Shown here: positions 51,818 to 60,152 of the stretch, piece after piece
Numbering within the stretch: position 1 is the stretch's first letter
How the letters are laid out: each line of letters begins with the position of its first letter
DNA from: Ruminococcaceae bacterium UBA7080
GTDB taxonomy: Bacteria; Bacillota; Clostridia; Oscillospirales; Acutalibacteraceae
Direction of reading: 5' to 3'
NCBI GenBank assembly: GCA_002493595.1
Contig: DKZG01000008.1
Location: 90,481-154,480 of the forward strand
DNA: 64,000 nucleotides
Program-made: the position numbers and the translations under genes
Notes under the pieces: model-generated
Told to the model about the DNA's origin: nothing
Databases searched by the model: none
Seen by the model: the letters and a program-made list of their open reading frames with translations, nothing else

Positions 51818-52090
51818 ATGAGTAGAAGTACTAAAAAAGGACCTTACGTAGAAGCAAGTCTTTACAAAAAGGTTGAGGCTCTTAACGCCGCAGGCGATAA
51901 GCAGGTTATCAAAACCTGGTCAAGAAGTTCAACAATCTTCCCTGAATTCGTAGGACACACATTTGCTGTTCATGACGGAAGAAAGCATGTTCCTGTATAT
52001 GTTACAGAGGATATGGTTGGACACAAGCTCGGTGAATTTGCACCGACAAGAACATTCAGAGGCCATGCAGGCTCAAAGACATCTAAGTAA
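51818..52090 (+). CDS. rpsS: 30S ribosomal protein S19
   Basis: This 90-residue head protein contacts the A-site tRNA region and S13. It contains MSRSTKKGPYVEASL, IKTWSRSSTIFPEFVG and GHKLGEFAPTRTFRGH. GAAAGGAGAAGATTAAA precedes the ATG. It lies between rplB and rplV as usual. Confidence 0.98.
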   Translation: MSRSTKKGPYVEASLYKKVEALNAAGDKQVIKTWSRSSTIFPEFVGHTFAVHDGRKHVPVYVTEDMVGHKLGEFAPTRTFRGHAGSKTSK

Positions 52091-52107
52091 TTGAAAGGAG
52101 AATAATT

Positions 52108-52446
52108 ATGGAAGCAACCGCAAAAGCAACTTACGTCCGTATCTCTCCTCGAAAGGTGCAGATTGTTCTTGATCTTATCAGAAATCAGCCTGCTGACAAG
52201 GCAATGGCTATTCTTCAGTACACACCAAAAGCTGCATGCGAGCCTGTTATGAAGGTTCTTAAATCAGCAATGGCTAACGCTGAGAACAATAACAATATGG
52301 ACGTATCCAGATTAGTAGTAAGCTACTGCAATGCAACTGCAGGTCCTACTCTTAAAAGAATTCAGGCAAGAGCACAGGGCAGAGCATTCAGAATTAACAA
52401 GAGAACATCACACATCACCATTACCGTTAAGGAAATGGAAGACTAA
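52108..52446 (+). CDS. rplV: 50S ribosomal protein L22
   Basis: This 112-residue protein spans the exit tunnel. It contains ATYVRISPRKVQIVLDLIR, the 23S-contacting beta hairpin with PTLKRIQARAQGRAFRI, and a Thr-Ile-rich end (SHITITVKEME). GAAAGGAGAATAATT precedes the ATG. Confidence 0.98.
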   Translation: MEATAKATYVRISPRKVQIVLDLIRNQPADKAMAILQYTPKAACEPVMKVLKSAMANAENNNNMDVSRLVVSYCNATAGPTLKRIQARAQGRAFRINKRTSHITITVKEMED

Positions 52447-52464
52447 GCGAGGAGGTAAAGTGAA

Positions 52465-53157
52465 ATGGGACAGAAATGTAATCCAACCGGTTTAAGAATC
52501 GGTGTTATTAAAAACTGGGACTCTCGCTGGTATGCAAAGAAGGGTGAGTTCGGTGATACGCTTGTAGAAGATTACAATCTTCGTAAGTATCTCCTTGAAA
52601 CCCTTTACGGTGCAGGTGTTCCTAAAGTAGAAATTGAAAGAGATGCCAAGAGAGTGAGAATCAACATCCATTGTGCAAAGCCGGGCATGGTTATCGGTAA
52701 GCAGGGTGCAGAGATTGAAAAACTCAAGGCTATCTGTGCAAAGAAGTTAGGCAAAGATGCGAATGAGGTATTTATTAATATTATCGAGATTAAGCAGCCT
52801 GACCTCAATGCAACACTTGTTGCACAGAGTATAGCACAGCAGCTTGAAAGACGTGTATCTTTCAGAAGAGCAGTTAAAGGTGCTATCAGAAATACAATGA
52901 GACTTGGTGCTCGTGGTATTAAAATTATGGTTTCAGGAAGAATCGGCGGTGCTGAAATCGCTCGTTCCGAAACATATAAAGAGGGTACAATTCCTCTTCA
53001 GACACTTCGTGCCGATATCGATTACGGCTTCGCAGAAGCAAAGACAACATACGGCAGAATCGGTGTTAAGACATGGATTTATCAGGGCGAGGTTCTTCAC
53101 GAGTCACGCAATAAGAACAAGAAGAGATCAAATCGTAGGGAAGGGGGAAAAAGATAA
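52465..53157 (+). CDS. rpsC: 30S ribosomal protein S3
   Basis: This 230-residue protein is at the mRNA entry channel and has helicase activity with S4. It starts GQKCNPTGLRIGVIKNWDS. The KH domain has KPGMVIGKQGAEIEKL; the C-terminal domain has GIKIMVSGRIGGAEIARSE. The tail is basic. The last A of its TAA is the first base of the rplP ATG. Confidence 0.98.
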   Translation: MGQKCNPTGLRIGVIKNWDSRWYAKKGEFGDTLVEDYNLRKYLLETLYGAGVPKVEIERDAKRVRINIHCAKPGMVIGKQGAEIEKLKAICAKKLGKDANEVFINIIEIKQPDLNATLVAQSIAQQLERRVSFRRAVKGAIRNTMRLGARGIKIMVSGRIGGAEIARSETYKEGTIPLQTLRADIDYGFAEAKTTYGRIGVKTWIYQGEVLHESRNKNKKRSNRREGGKR

Positions 53158-53582
53158 TGCTCTTACCTAAGCGAGTAAAACACAGAAAGCAACACAGAGG
53201 TCGTATGACCGGTGTGGCTACAAGAGGTAATAAGGTAACTTACGGTGAATACGGTCTTCAGACTACTGAGCCGGCATGGATTACAGCAGCACAGATCGAG
53301 GCTGCCCGTATCGCAATGACACGTTACACAAAGCGTGGCGGTAAAGTATGGATTAAGATTTTCCCCGACAAGCCGATTACAGCAAGACCTGCTGATACCC
53401 GTATGGGTAAAGGTAAAGGTAATGTTGACTACTGGGTAGCAGTAGTTAAGCCGGGCAGAGTTATGTTTGAACTCGGCGGCGTTAGCGAGGAGATAGCACG
53501 TGAAGCTATGAGACTCGCAGCAAACAAACTTCCTGTAAAGTGTAAGTTTGTTAAGAAAGAAGAAGAGGGAGGCGAGCAGTAA
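53157..53582 (+). CDS. rplP: 50S ribosomal protein L16
   Basis: This 141-residue protein lies near the A site and helps place aminoacyl-tRNA. It starts MLLPKRVKHRKQHRGRMTG and contains TRYTKRGGKVWIKIFPDKPIT, the Arg-rich loop hydroxylated in E. coli, and MGKGKGNVDYWVAVVKPGR. It overlaps rpsC and rpmC by one base each. Confidence 0.98.
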   Translation: MLLPKRVKHRKQHRGRMTGVATRGNKVTYGEYGLQTTEPAWITAAQIEAARIAMTRYTKRGGKVWIKIFPDKPITARPADTRMGKGKGNVDYWVAVVKPGRVMFELGGVSEEIAREAMRLAANKLPVKCKFVKKEEEGGEQ

Positions 53583-53785
53583 TGAAAGCATCAGAAATCA
53601 AGGCACTTTCTGCTGACCAGAGAGCAGCAAAGCTTGCAGAACTTAAAGAAGAGCTTTTTAACCTTCATTTCCAGCAGGCTATCAATCAGCTCGACAACCC
53701 TATGAGAATTAAAGCTGTCAAGAAAGATATCGCTCGCATCAAAACTGTTGAGAGAGCAATCGAACTTGAAAAGGCTAATTCTTAA
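53582..53785 (+). CDS. rpmC: 50S ribosomal protein L29
   Basis: This 67-residue helical-hairpin protein near the exit tunnel contains MKASEIKALSADQ, LKEELFNLHFQQAINQLDNP and IKAVKKDIARIKTVE. The ATG overlaps the rplP stop (TAATG). The SD, GAGGGAGGCGAGCAG, is inside rplP. Confidence 0.97.
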   Translation: MKASEIKALSADQRAAKLAELKEELFNLHFQQAINQLDNPMRIKAVKKDIARIKTVERAIELEKANS

Positions 53786-53803
53786 GAAGGAGGTAACTGA
53801 ATA

Positions 53804-54058
53804 ATGGAAAGAAACCTCAGAAAAACAAGAGTAGGTGTTGTAACAAGCGATAAGATGGACAAAACCGTTGTTGTAACCATCAAGGATAAGGTTCGCCATC
53901 CGCTTTACAACAAAATTGTAAATCGTACTGTAAAGTACAAAGCACACGACGAAAATAATGAGTGCGGTATGGGCGATAAGGTTCTTATTATGGAATGCCG
54001 TCCATACAGCAAGGATAAGAGATGGCGTGTGGTTAACATTGTAGAGAAAGCTAAATAA
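53804..54058 (+). CDS. rpsQ: 30S ribosomal protein S17
   Basis: This 84-residue OB-fold protein binds 16S rRNA early in assembly. It contains MERNLRKTRVGVVTSDKMDKT, KVRHPLYNKIV and CRPYSKDKRWRVV. AGAAGGAGGTAACTGAATA precedes the ATG. The next gap (54059-54155) is the largest inside the spc part before rplN and has an ACTGCAA / TTGCAGT inverted repeat. Confidence 0.97.
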   Translation: MERNLRKTRVGVVTSDKMDKTVVVTIKDKVRHPLYNKIVNRTVKYKAHDENNECGMGDKVLIMECRPYSKDKRWRVVNIVEKAK

Positions 54059-54155
54059 TCGTTACGATTTACAGCTTTTTTAAAATTTAGTCAATATAAA
54101 ATAATAACTGCAACTTAGCAAAGTGTTATTTTGCAGTACGAAGGAGGAAATTGCT

Positions 54156-54524
54156 GTGATACAACAGGAAAGTCGTCTTAAAGTAGCAGACAACACGGGT
54201 GCTAAAGAGCTTCTTTGCATCAGAGTGCTTGGCGGTTCAGGCAGAAGATATGCAAATATCGGCGATGTAATCGTAGCCAGTGTTAAGAAAGCAGCTCCCG
54301 GCGGTGTTGTTAAAAAGGGCGAAGTTGTTAAGGCAGTCATCGTTCGTACAACTAAAGGTGTACGTCGTGACGACGGTCAGTATATTCGTTTTGACGAGAA
54401 TGCGGCCGTAATTATCAGAGAGGATAAAACCCCTCGTGGTACTCGTATTTTTGGACCGGTTGCTCGTGAGCTTCGTGAAAAGGATTATATGAAAATTCTT
54501 TCACTCGCTCCGGAAGTACTTTAA
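54156..54524 (+). CDS. rplN: 50S ribosomal protein L14
   Basis: This 122-residue protein is at the subunit interface. It starts MIQQESRLKVADNTGAKE and contains GGSGRRYANIGDVIVASVK, VVRTTKGVRRDDG-like IVRTTKGVRRDDGQYIRF and FGPVARELR. The start is GTG, fixed by AAGGAGGAAATTGCT; the frame stays open to 54123 but those codons precede the SD. Confidence 0.97.
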   Translation: MIQQESRLKVADNTGAKELLCIRVLGGSGRRYANIGDVIVASVKKAAPGGVVKKGEVVKAVIVRTTKGVRRDDGQYIRFDENAAVIIREDKTPRGTRIFGPVARELREKDYMKILSLAPEVL

Positions 54525-54539
54525 TTGGAGGGCGAGAAT

Positions 54540-54848
54540 ATGAGTAAAATGTTTGTTAAAACCGGTGATACTGTAGTAGTACTCAGCGGTAAATCAAAGG
54601 GTGTTAAGGGCGAGGTTATCGCTGTTAGTCCTAAGGAGAACAAGGTCATCGTTAAAAAGGTAAACGTTGTAACAAAGCACGTTAAGCCTCGCAAGATGGG
54701 TGAGCCCGGCGGACTTATTGAGGTTGAGTCAGCTCTTTACGCTTCAAAAGTACAATTAGTATGTCCTAAGTGCGGCGAGGCAACTCGTGTAGGCCGCAAG
54801 GACGGTAAGCGCGTCTGCAAGAAAAAGAACTGCGGACACGAATTTTAA
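54540..54848 (+). CDS. rplX: 50S ribosomal protein L24 with C-terminal cysteine motif
   Basis: This 102-residue protein starts early 50S assembly. The KOW domain has VKTGDTVVVLSGKSKGVKGEV; HVKPRKMGEPGG follows. The C-terminus carries CPKCG and later CKKKNCG, a four-Cys set that could bind zinc. Start 54540 has TTGGAGGGCGAGAAT ahead. Confidence 0.97.
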   Translation: MSKMFVKTGDTVVVLSGKSKGVKGEVIAVSPKENKVIVKKVNVVTKHVKPRKMGEPGGLIEVESALYASKVQLVCPKCGEATRVGRKDGKRVCKKKNCGHEF

Positions 54849-54867
54849 GTAAGGGAGGAACATAACA

Positions 54868-55410
54868 ATGGCAGCAGTATTAAAAGAGACATATAGAAAT
54901 GATATTGCACCTGCATTGATGAAGAAATTCGGATACAAGTCTGTTATGCAAATCCCAAAGCTTGACAAGATTGTTATCAATGTAGGCTGCGGTGAGGCTC
55001 GCGAAAACTCAAAGGTTGTTGACGCTATCATCACAGATCTTCAGACAATTACAGGCCAGAAGCCTGTAGTATGCCGTGCAAAGAAATCAGTTGCTAACTT
55101 TAAACTCCGTGAGGGTATGCCAATCGGTGTTAAGGTTACACTTCGCGGCGACAGAATGTATGAATTCCTTGAGAGATTTTTCAATCTCGCACTTCCAAGA
55201 GTTCGTGACTTCAGAGGTATCAACCCTAACTCATTTGACGGCCGCGGCAATTATGCAATGGGCGTTAAGGAGCAGTTGATTTTCCCTGAAATCGACTATG
55301 ATAAGATTGATGCTGTACGCGGTATGGACATCATTATGGTAACAACTGCAAACACTGACGAAGAGGCTCGCGAGCTTCTTAAGTTAATGGGCGCACCGTT
55401 TGCAGAGTAA
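54868..55410 (+). CDS. rplE: 50S ribosomal protein L5
   Basis: This 180-residue central-protuberance protein binds 5S rRNA and contacts P-site tRNA. It contains YKSVMQIPKLDKIVINVG, KKSVANFKLREGMPIGVKVTLRG and VRDFRGINPNSFDGRGNYAMG. AAGGGAGGAACATAACA precedes the ATG. Confidence 0.98.
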   Translation: MAAVLKETYRNDIAPALMKKFGYKSVMQIPKLDKIVINVGCGEARENSKVVDAIITDLQTITGQKPVVCRAKKSVANFKLREGMPIGVKVTLRGDRMYEFLERFFNLALPRVRDFRGINPNSFDGRGNYAMGVKEQLIFPEIDYDKIDAVRGMDIIMVTTANTDEEARELLKLMGAPFAE

Positions 55411-55422
55411 GGAGGGATTATC

Positions 55423-55608
55423 GTGGCAAAAACATCTATGAAGGTAAAAGCAGCTAAGCCTGCTAAGTATTCAACAAGACAGTATAACAGATGCAAAATC
55501 TGCGGTAGACCTCACGCTTACCTGCGTAAGTATGGCGTATGCAGAATCTGTTTCAGAGAGCTTGCACATAAGGGTGAAATCCCCGGTGTTAAGAAATCAT
55601 CTTGGTAA
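55423..55608 (+). CDS. rpsZ: 30S ribosomal protein S14, zinc-binding type Z
   Basis: This 61-residue short form of S14 has two CXXC pairs (CKIC and CRIC) that bind zinc, in YNRCKICGRPHAYLRK and GVCRICFRELAHKG. The start is GTG after AAGGAGGGATTATC. Type Z is the standard chromosomal form in many Firmicutes; a zinc-free paralogue may exist elsewhere. Confidence 0.97.
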   Translation: MAKTSMKVKAAKPAKYSTRQYNRCKICGRPHAYLRKYGVCRICFRELAHKGEIPGVKKSSW

Positions 55609-55644
55609 ACTGAGAATTGCTAATCTAATAAGGAGGAATTATCA

Positions 55645-56043
55645 ATGCATATTACAGATCCAATCGCTGATATGCTTACAAGAATTCGTAATGCAAATTC
55701 AGCAAAGCACGATACAGTAGATATTCCTGCGTCAAACATGAAGAAGGCAATTGCTCAGATTCTTGTTGATGAAGGTTATATCAAAAGCTTTAAAGTAGTT
55801 GAAGACGGCAAGCAGGGTGTTATTCGTGTAACCCTTAAGTACGGCGAGGGCAAGAGTCAGGTTATTACCGGTCTTCGCAGAGTATCAAAGCCGGGTCTTC
55901 GTATTTATTCAAACGTAGAGGATATGCCTAAGGTTATGAAGGGGCTCGGTGTTGCAATCGTTTCTACTTCAAAAGGCGTTATGACAGACAGAGAAGCTCG
56001 CAAGCAGAACGTTGGCGGCGAAGTTTTAGCATTCATTTGGTAA
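55645..56043 (+). CDS. rpsH: 30S ribosomal protein S8
   Basis: This 132-residue 16S rRNA-binding protein is the translational repressor of the spc operon in enteric bacteria. It contains ITDPIADMLTRIRNANSA, RVSKPGLRIYSNV and GLGVAIVSTSKGVMTDREAR. AAGGAGGAATTATCA precedes the ATG. Confidence 0.98.
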   Translation: MHITDPIADMLTRIRNANSAKHDTVDIPASNMKKAIAQILVDEGYIKSFKVVEDGKQGVIRVTLKYGEGKSQVITGLRRVSKPGLRIYSNVEDMPKVMKGLGVAIVSTSKGVMTDREARKQNVGGEVLAFIW

Positions 56044-56058
56044 GGAGGTGCAGTCAGG

Positions 56059-56598
56059 ATGTCACGTATTGGTTTAAAGCCTATTACAATTCCTGCCGGT
56101 GTTGATGTAAACATCAATGCAAATACTGTTACCGTTAAGGGTCCTAACGGAACCCTTTCAATGGATGCACATCCAAACATGGCTATCAGTGTTGAAGGCA
56201 GCGAGATTATCGTTAGCAGACCTAACGATGCAAAAGAAAACAGATCTCTTCATGGTCTTACTCGCACACTTGTTGCAAATATGGTTACAGGTGTTACAGA
56301 GGGATTCAAAAAGACTTTAGAGGTTAATGGTGTTGGTTACCGTGTTCAGCTTCAGGGCAGCAGCCTTGTAATGAATCTTGGTTTTTCACATCAGGTTATT
56401 ATGGAAGCACCGGAGGGCATTAAGATTGAATGCCCGTCAGCAAACTTAATTGTTATAAGCGGTGCTGACAAGCAGAAGGTTGGTCAGTTCGCAGCTCAGA
56501 TTCGCGAAAAGAGACCGCCGGAGCCTTATAAGGGCAAGGGTATTAAATACTCAGACGAGCATATCCGCCGCAAAGAAGGCAAAGCAGGTAAGAAATAA
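56059..56598 (+). CDS. rplF: 50S ribosomal protein L6
   Basis: This 179-residue protein lies near the factor-binding site. It contains MSRIGLKPITIPAGVDV, a repeated two-domain fold, and the conserved C-terminal RPPEPYKGKGIKYSDEHI. TAAGGAGGTGCAGTCAGG precedes the ATG. Confidence 0.98.
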   Translation: MSRIGLKPITIPAGVDVNINANTVTVKGPNGTLSMDAHPNMAISVEGSEIIVSRPNDAKENRSLHGLTRTLVANMVTGVTEGFKKTLEVNGVGYRVQLQGSSLVMNLGFSHQVIMEAPEGIKIECPSANLIVISGADKQKVGQFAAQIREKRPPEPYKGKGIKYSDEHIRRKEGKAGKK

Positions 56599-56616
56599 GG
56601 GAAGGAGTGAAATACA

Positions 56617-56976
56617 ATGGTTTCAAGACAGGATGCCAATAAGGCAAGACAGAAGCGCCACACAAGAGTACGTGGCAAAATCAGCGGTACTGCTGAATGT
56701 CCAAGACTTAACGTATATCGCTCTCTCAGCAATATTTACGTGCAGTTAATCGACGATGTTGCAGGTGTAACAATTGCATCAGCATCAACAGTTGAGAAGG
56801 ATTTTAAAGAGTACGGCGGAAACGTAGAGGCAGCTAAGGCTGTCGGTAAGACATTAGCAGAAAGAGCCAAGGCAAAGGGCATTGAAGAATGTGTATTTGA
56901 CCGTGGCGGTTACGTTTATCACGGACGTGTGGCAGCTGTTGCTGACGGCGCTCGTGAGGGCGGACTTAAGTTCTAA
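56617..56976 (+). CDS. rplR: 50S ribosomal protein L18
   Basis: This 119-residue protein binds 5S rRNA. It contains RQKRHTRVRGKISGTAECPRL, the RLNVYRSLSNIYVQLIDD strand and the C-terminal FDRGGYVYHGRVAAVADGAREGGLKF-like region (key residues FDRGG, YHGR, GLKF). GGGAAGGAGTGAAATACA precedes the ATG. Confidence 0.98.
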   Translation: MVSRQDANKARQKRHTRVRGKISGTAECPRLNVYRSLSNIYVQLIDDVAGVTIASASTVEKDFKEYGGNVEAAKAVGKTLAERAKAKGIEECVFDRGGYVYHGRVAAVADGAREGGLKF

Positions 56977-56994
56977 CGAAGGAGGTAAATTTTT

Positions 56995-57495
56995 ATGGCA
57001 AAGATTGACGTATCTTCAATGGAGCTTGAAGAAAGAGTAGTAACAATTAACCGTGTATCCAAAACAGTAAAGGGCGGTAGAATTTTTAAGTTCTCAGCTC
57101 TTGTGGTTGTTGGTGACGGAAACGGTCTTGTAGGTTTCGGTATCGGTAAATCAGGTGAAGTACCTGATGCTATCCGTAAGGGAATTGAAGACGCTAAGAA
57201 AAATGTAATTAAGGTTGCTCTTAAGGGAACAACAATCCCACATGAAATTAAGGGTAAGTTTGGTGCCGGCGAAGTATTGCTTATGCCTGCTCCAAAGGGT
57301 ACCGGAGTTATTGCAGGCGGCCCTGTTCGTGCTGTTGTTGAGACAGTAGGTATTAAGGACGTTCGTACAAAGGCTATCCGTTCAAACAATCCTTGCAATG
57401 TTGTAAGAGCAACAATTGATGGTTTAAGCAAGCTCAGAACAGCTGACCAGGTTGCAGCAGTTCGCGGCAAGTCAACCAAAGAAATTTTAGGTTAA
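56995..57495 (+). CDS. rpsE: 30S ribosomal protein S5
   Basis: This 166-residue protein affects decoding accuracy. It contains ERVVTINRVSKTVKGGRIFK, LVGFGIGKSGEVPDAIRKG and AVVETVGIKDVRTKAIRSNN. The RNA-binding loop where spectinomycin resistance arises is present and looks ordinary. GAAGGAGGTAAATTTTT precedes the ATG. Confidence 0.98.
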   Translation: MAKIDVSSMELEERVVTINRVSKTVKGGRIFKFSALVVVGDGNGLVGFGIGKSGEVPDAIRKGIEDAKKNVIKVALKGTTIPHEIKGKFGAGEVLLMPAPKGTGVIAGGPVRAVVETVGIKDVRTKAIRSNNPCNVVRATIDGLSKLRTADQVAAVRGKSTKEILG

Positions 57496-57508
57496 GGAGG
57501 GTGGAATC

Positions 57509-57688
57509 ATGGCAGAAATTAAAGTAAAGCTTACAAAAAGCTTAATCGGCAGCAAAGCAGATCAGATTGCCACCGCCCACTCACTTGGTCTTCGTAAAAT
57601 CGGCAATGTAACAGTACAGCCTGACAATGCTCAGACTAAGGGTAAGCTTGCTAAGATAGCTCACCTTGTAACTGTTGTAGAAGAATAA
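57509..57688 (+). CDS. rpmD: 50S ribosomal protein L30
   Basis: This 59-residue small protein contains AEIKVKLTKSLIGSKADQI, SLGLRKIGNVTVQPDN and KIAHLVTVVEE. TAAGGAGGGTGGAATC precedes the ATG at 57509. It sits between rpsE and rplO as in other bacteria. Confidence 0.96.
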   Translation: MAEIKVKLTKSLIGSKADQIATAHSLGLRKIGNVTVQPDNAQTKGKLAKIAHLVTVVEE

Positions 57689-57702
57689 GGGGAGGTGCAG
57701 AT

Positions 57703-58146
57703 ATGAAATTACATGAACTTTCTCCTGCAGAGGGCTCAAAAAAGAGCGTAAAAAGAATTGGCCGTGGTACTGCATCAGGCCAGGGTAAAACATCAGGTAA
57801 AGGTCAGAAGGGTCAGAAATCTCGTTCAGGTTACAGCAGTCGTGCTGGTTTCGAGGGTGGTCAGATGCCGCTTCAGAGACGTGTTCCTAAGAGAGGTTTC
57901 AACAATATTTTTGCAACCGAATATGCGATTGTAAATCTTTCAACACTTAATGACAGATTTGAAGATGGTGCAACAGTAGATGCACAGGCTCTTATTGAAG
58001 CAGGCGTTATCAAGAAGACTCTTGACGGTGTTAAGGTACTTGGTAAAGGCGAAATTTCAAAGGCTCTTACCGTTAAAGTAACCGCTGTCAGTGAGTCAGC
58101 TAAAGCAAAAATTGAAGCTGCAGGTGGTAAGGTGGAGGTGCTTTAA
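57703..58146 (+). CDS. rplO: 50S ribosomal protein L15
   Basis: This 147-residue late-assembly protein contains MKLHELSPAEGSKKSVKRIG, the Gly-rich RGTASGQGKTSGKGQKGQ, and FEGGQMPLQRRVPKRGF. GGGGAGGTGCAGAT precedes the ATG. secY begins directly after its stop codon. Confidence 0.98.
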   Translation: MKLHELSPAEGSKKSVKRIGRGTASGQGKTSGKGQKGQKSRSGYSSRAGFEGGQMPLQRRVPKRGFNNIFATEYAIVNLSTLNDRFEDGATVDAQALIEAGVIKKTLDGVKVLGKGEISKALTVKVTAVSESAKAKIEAAGGKVEVL

Positions 58147-59499
58147 ATGATTAAAACCATCGTAAATGCGTGGAAAGTAGCAGATATCCGCAAAAAGATA
58201 CTGTTTACTGCATTTATTATCCTCGTTTTCAGAATAGGTTCAGTCATTCCGGTACCTTTCCTCAATATTGTTGATGAAATCAGTGTTGGTAAGGGAAACA
58301 CCATACTCACATATTTAAGCTTGATGACAGGTAGTGCTTTCACATACGGAACCATTTTCGCTATGTCTATCACACCTTACATCAACGCATCCATTATTAT
58401 GCAGCTCCTTGCAGTTGCAATTCCTGCACTTGAAAGATTGCAGAAGGAAGGCGAAGAGGGCAGAAAAAAGATTGCTTCTATTACACGTGTTGTAACAATA
58501 GTACTCGGTCTTCTTCAGTCACTTGCATATTTCTTCTATCTTCGTGCAAACAATTATTTAATGACAGACGTAAACGGTGCTGCATTCACAGGCTTTAATG
58601 CTGTATTTCAGGCAGTAGTCATTATTGCAGTTCTTACAGCAGGTACAGCAGTTATCATGTGGCTTGGCGAGCAAATTACAATCAGTGGTATTGGTAACGG
58701 TATATCCATTATCCTTTTTGCAGGTATTGTATCTCGTTTTCCAACTCTTATAAAGCAGCTGTTCCAGTATCTTGATACAGGCAGACTTGTTTACAGAATT
58801 CTTGTTCCTATCGTATGTGTAATTTTCCTTTTAATGATTGCATATATCGTATTTATGGATAATTCAGAGAGAAGACTTCCTATCACATATGCAAAGCGTG
58901 TGGTAGGCAGAAAGCAGATGGGCGGTCAGTCAACTCATATGCCGATTAAGGTAAATATGAGCGGCGTACTTCCGGTAATCTTTGCATCTTCAATTCTCTC
59001 TCTTCCGGGAACAGTTCAGATGTTCATTTCAGCAGATAAGTATAAAGGTACTTTCTGGGAGAAATTCTTTAATGCTTTTCAGGGTGACTCCTGGTGGTAC
59101 GCATTAATGTACTTCCTGCTCATTATATTCTTTGCTTATTTCTATAGTACAATTCAGTACAATCCGATAGAAATGGCAAACAATCTTCGTAAAAATAACG
59201 GCGCAATTCCGGGTATCAGACCGGGAAGACCTACATCGGATTATATCCTCAGAGTTCTTTCCAGACTTACCCTTATCGGTGCACTTATGCTTTCAGTTAT
59301 CGCATTGTTCCCAATTATTTATTCACTCGTTTGTGATTTGGCTATCCAGCCGCTTCCGGGTGCATCAGAGGATACAGGCGGTATGACAATTTCTCTCGGC
59401 GGTACATCGCTTATCATTATGTGCGGTGTTGCTCTTGAGACGGTTCGTCAGCTTGAGTCACAAATGATGATGCGCCACTATAAGGGCTTCCTTGATTAA
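58147..59499 (+). CDS. secY: Protein translocase subunit SecY
   Basis: This is the channel-forming subunit of the Sec translocon. It has 450 residues and ten transmembrane helices. Signatures include FRIGSVIPVPFL, MSITPYINASIIMQLLAVAIP, GIGNGISIILFAGIV and RHYKGFL-like MMRHYKGFLD at the C-terminus. It starts at the base after the rplO stop with the SD GGTGGAGGTGCTTTAA inside rplO. An unusually long extracytoplasmic loop (FISADKYKGTFWEKFFNAFQ) is within the normal family range. Confidence 0.97.
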   Translation: MIKTIVNAWKVADIRKKILFTAFIILVFRIGSVIPVPFLNIVDEISVGKGNTILTYLSLMTGSAFTYGTIFAMSITPYINASIIMQLLAVAIPALERLQKEGEEGRKKIASITRVVTIVLGLLQSLAYFFYLRANNYLMTDVNGAAFTGFNAVFQAVVIIAVLTAGTAVIMWLGEQITISGIGNGISIILFAGIVSRFPTLIKQLFQYLDTGRLVYRILVPIVCVIFLLMIAYIVFMDNSERRLPITYAKRVVGRKQMGGQSTHMPIKVNMSGVLPVIFASSILSLPGTVQMFISADKYKGTFWEKFFNAFQGDSWWYALMYFLLIIFFAYFYSTIQYNPIEMANNLRKNNGAIPGIRPGRPTSDYILRVLSRLTLIGALMLSVIALFPIIYSLVCDLAIQPLPGASEDTGGMTISLGGTSLIIMCGVALETVRQLESQMMMRHYKGFLD

Positions 59500-59518
59500 T
59501 CGAAAGGATTATATGATT

Positions 59519-60151
59519 ATGAAACTTATTCTTCTTGGTGCTCCGGGTGCCGGCAAAGGTACTCAGGCAGAAAAGATTGTAGATAAATTTGGTATTCCTG
59601 CAATTTCAACAGGCAATATCCTTCGTGCTGCTGTTAAAGATGGCACAGAGATGGGTATTAAGGCTAAGTCGTTTATGGATGCCGGCCAGCTTGTTCCGGA
59701 TGAAGTTGTAATCGGTATTATCAAGGATAGACTTAAAGAAGACGATTGTAAAAACGGCTTTATTCTTGATGGTTTTCCAAGGACTATTCCTCAGGCTCAG
59801 GCACTCGAGGATGCAGAAATTGAAATTGACAAGGTTGTTGATATTGAAGTTTCTGATGAAGCCATCACAAAGAGAATGAGCGGTCGCCGCGTATGCGCAA
59901 AGTGTGCAAATTCATATCATCTTGAGTACAAAAAGCCTCAGGTTGAGGGTATTTGCGATGCTTGCGGCGGTGAGCTTATCCAGCGAAAGGACGATGCTCC
60001 TGAAACAGTTCAGGCAAGACTTGCAGAATATCATGAGATGACAGAACCGCTTAAGGATTTCTACAAGGGTCTCGGCAAGCTTGTTATTGTTGAGGGTCAG
60101 GAAGAGGTTGCAGATACAACAGCACTCGTTTTCGCTGCATTGGAGGATTAA
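59519..60151 (+). CDS. adk: Adenylate kinase
   Basis: This enzyme interconverts ATP, ADP and AMP. It has 210 residues. The P-loop is GAPGAGKGTQ; ISTGNILRAAV, LDGFPRTIPQAQAL and RMSGRRVC are family motifs. The lid has a four-Cys zinc site (CAKC ... CDAC), as in many Gram-positive enzymes. The start could be ATG 59513 or 59519; CGAAAGGATT suits both. I use 59519 (MKLILLGAP). Confidence 0.97.
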   Translation: MKLILLGAPGAGKGTQAEKIVDKFGIPAISTGNILRAAVKDGTEMGIKAKSFMDAGQLVPDEVVIGIIKDRLKEDDCKNGFILDGFPRTIPQAQALEDAEIEIDKVVDIEVSDEAITKRMSGRRVCAKCANSYHLEYKKPQVEGICDACGGELIQRKDDAPETVQARLAEYHEMTEPLKDFYKGLGKLVIVEGQEEVADTTALVFAALED

Positions 60152-60152
60152 C

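Noticed and set aside
54059..54155. Internal promoter before rplN
   Set aside because: TTTACA (54068) and A+T-rich DNA near 54095 do not give a 16-18 bp spacing with a good -10 box.
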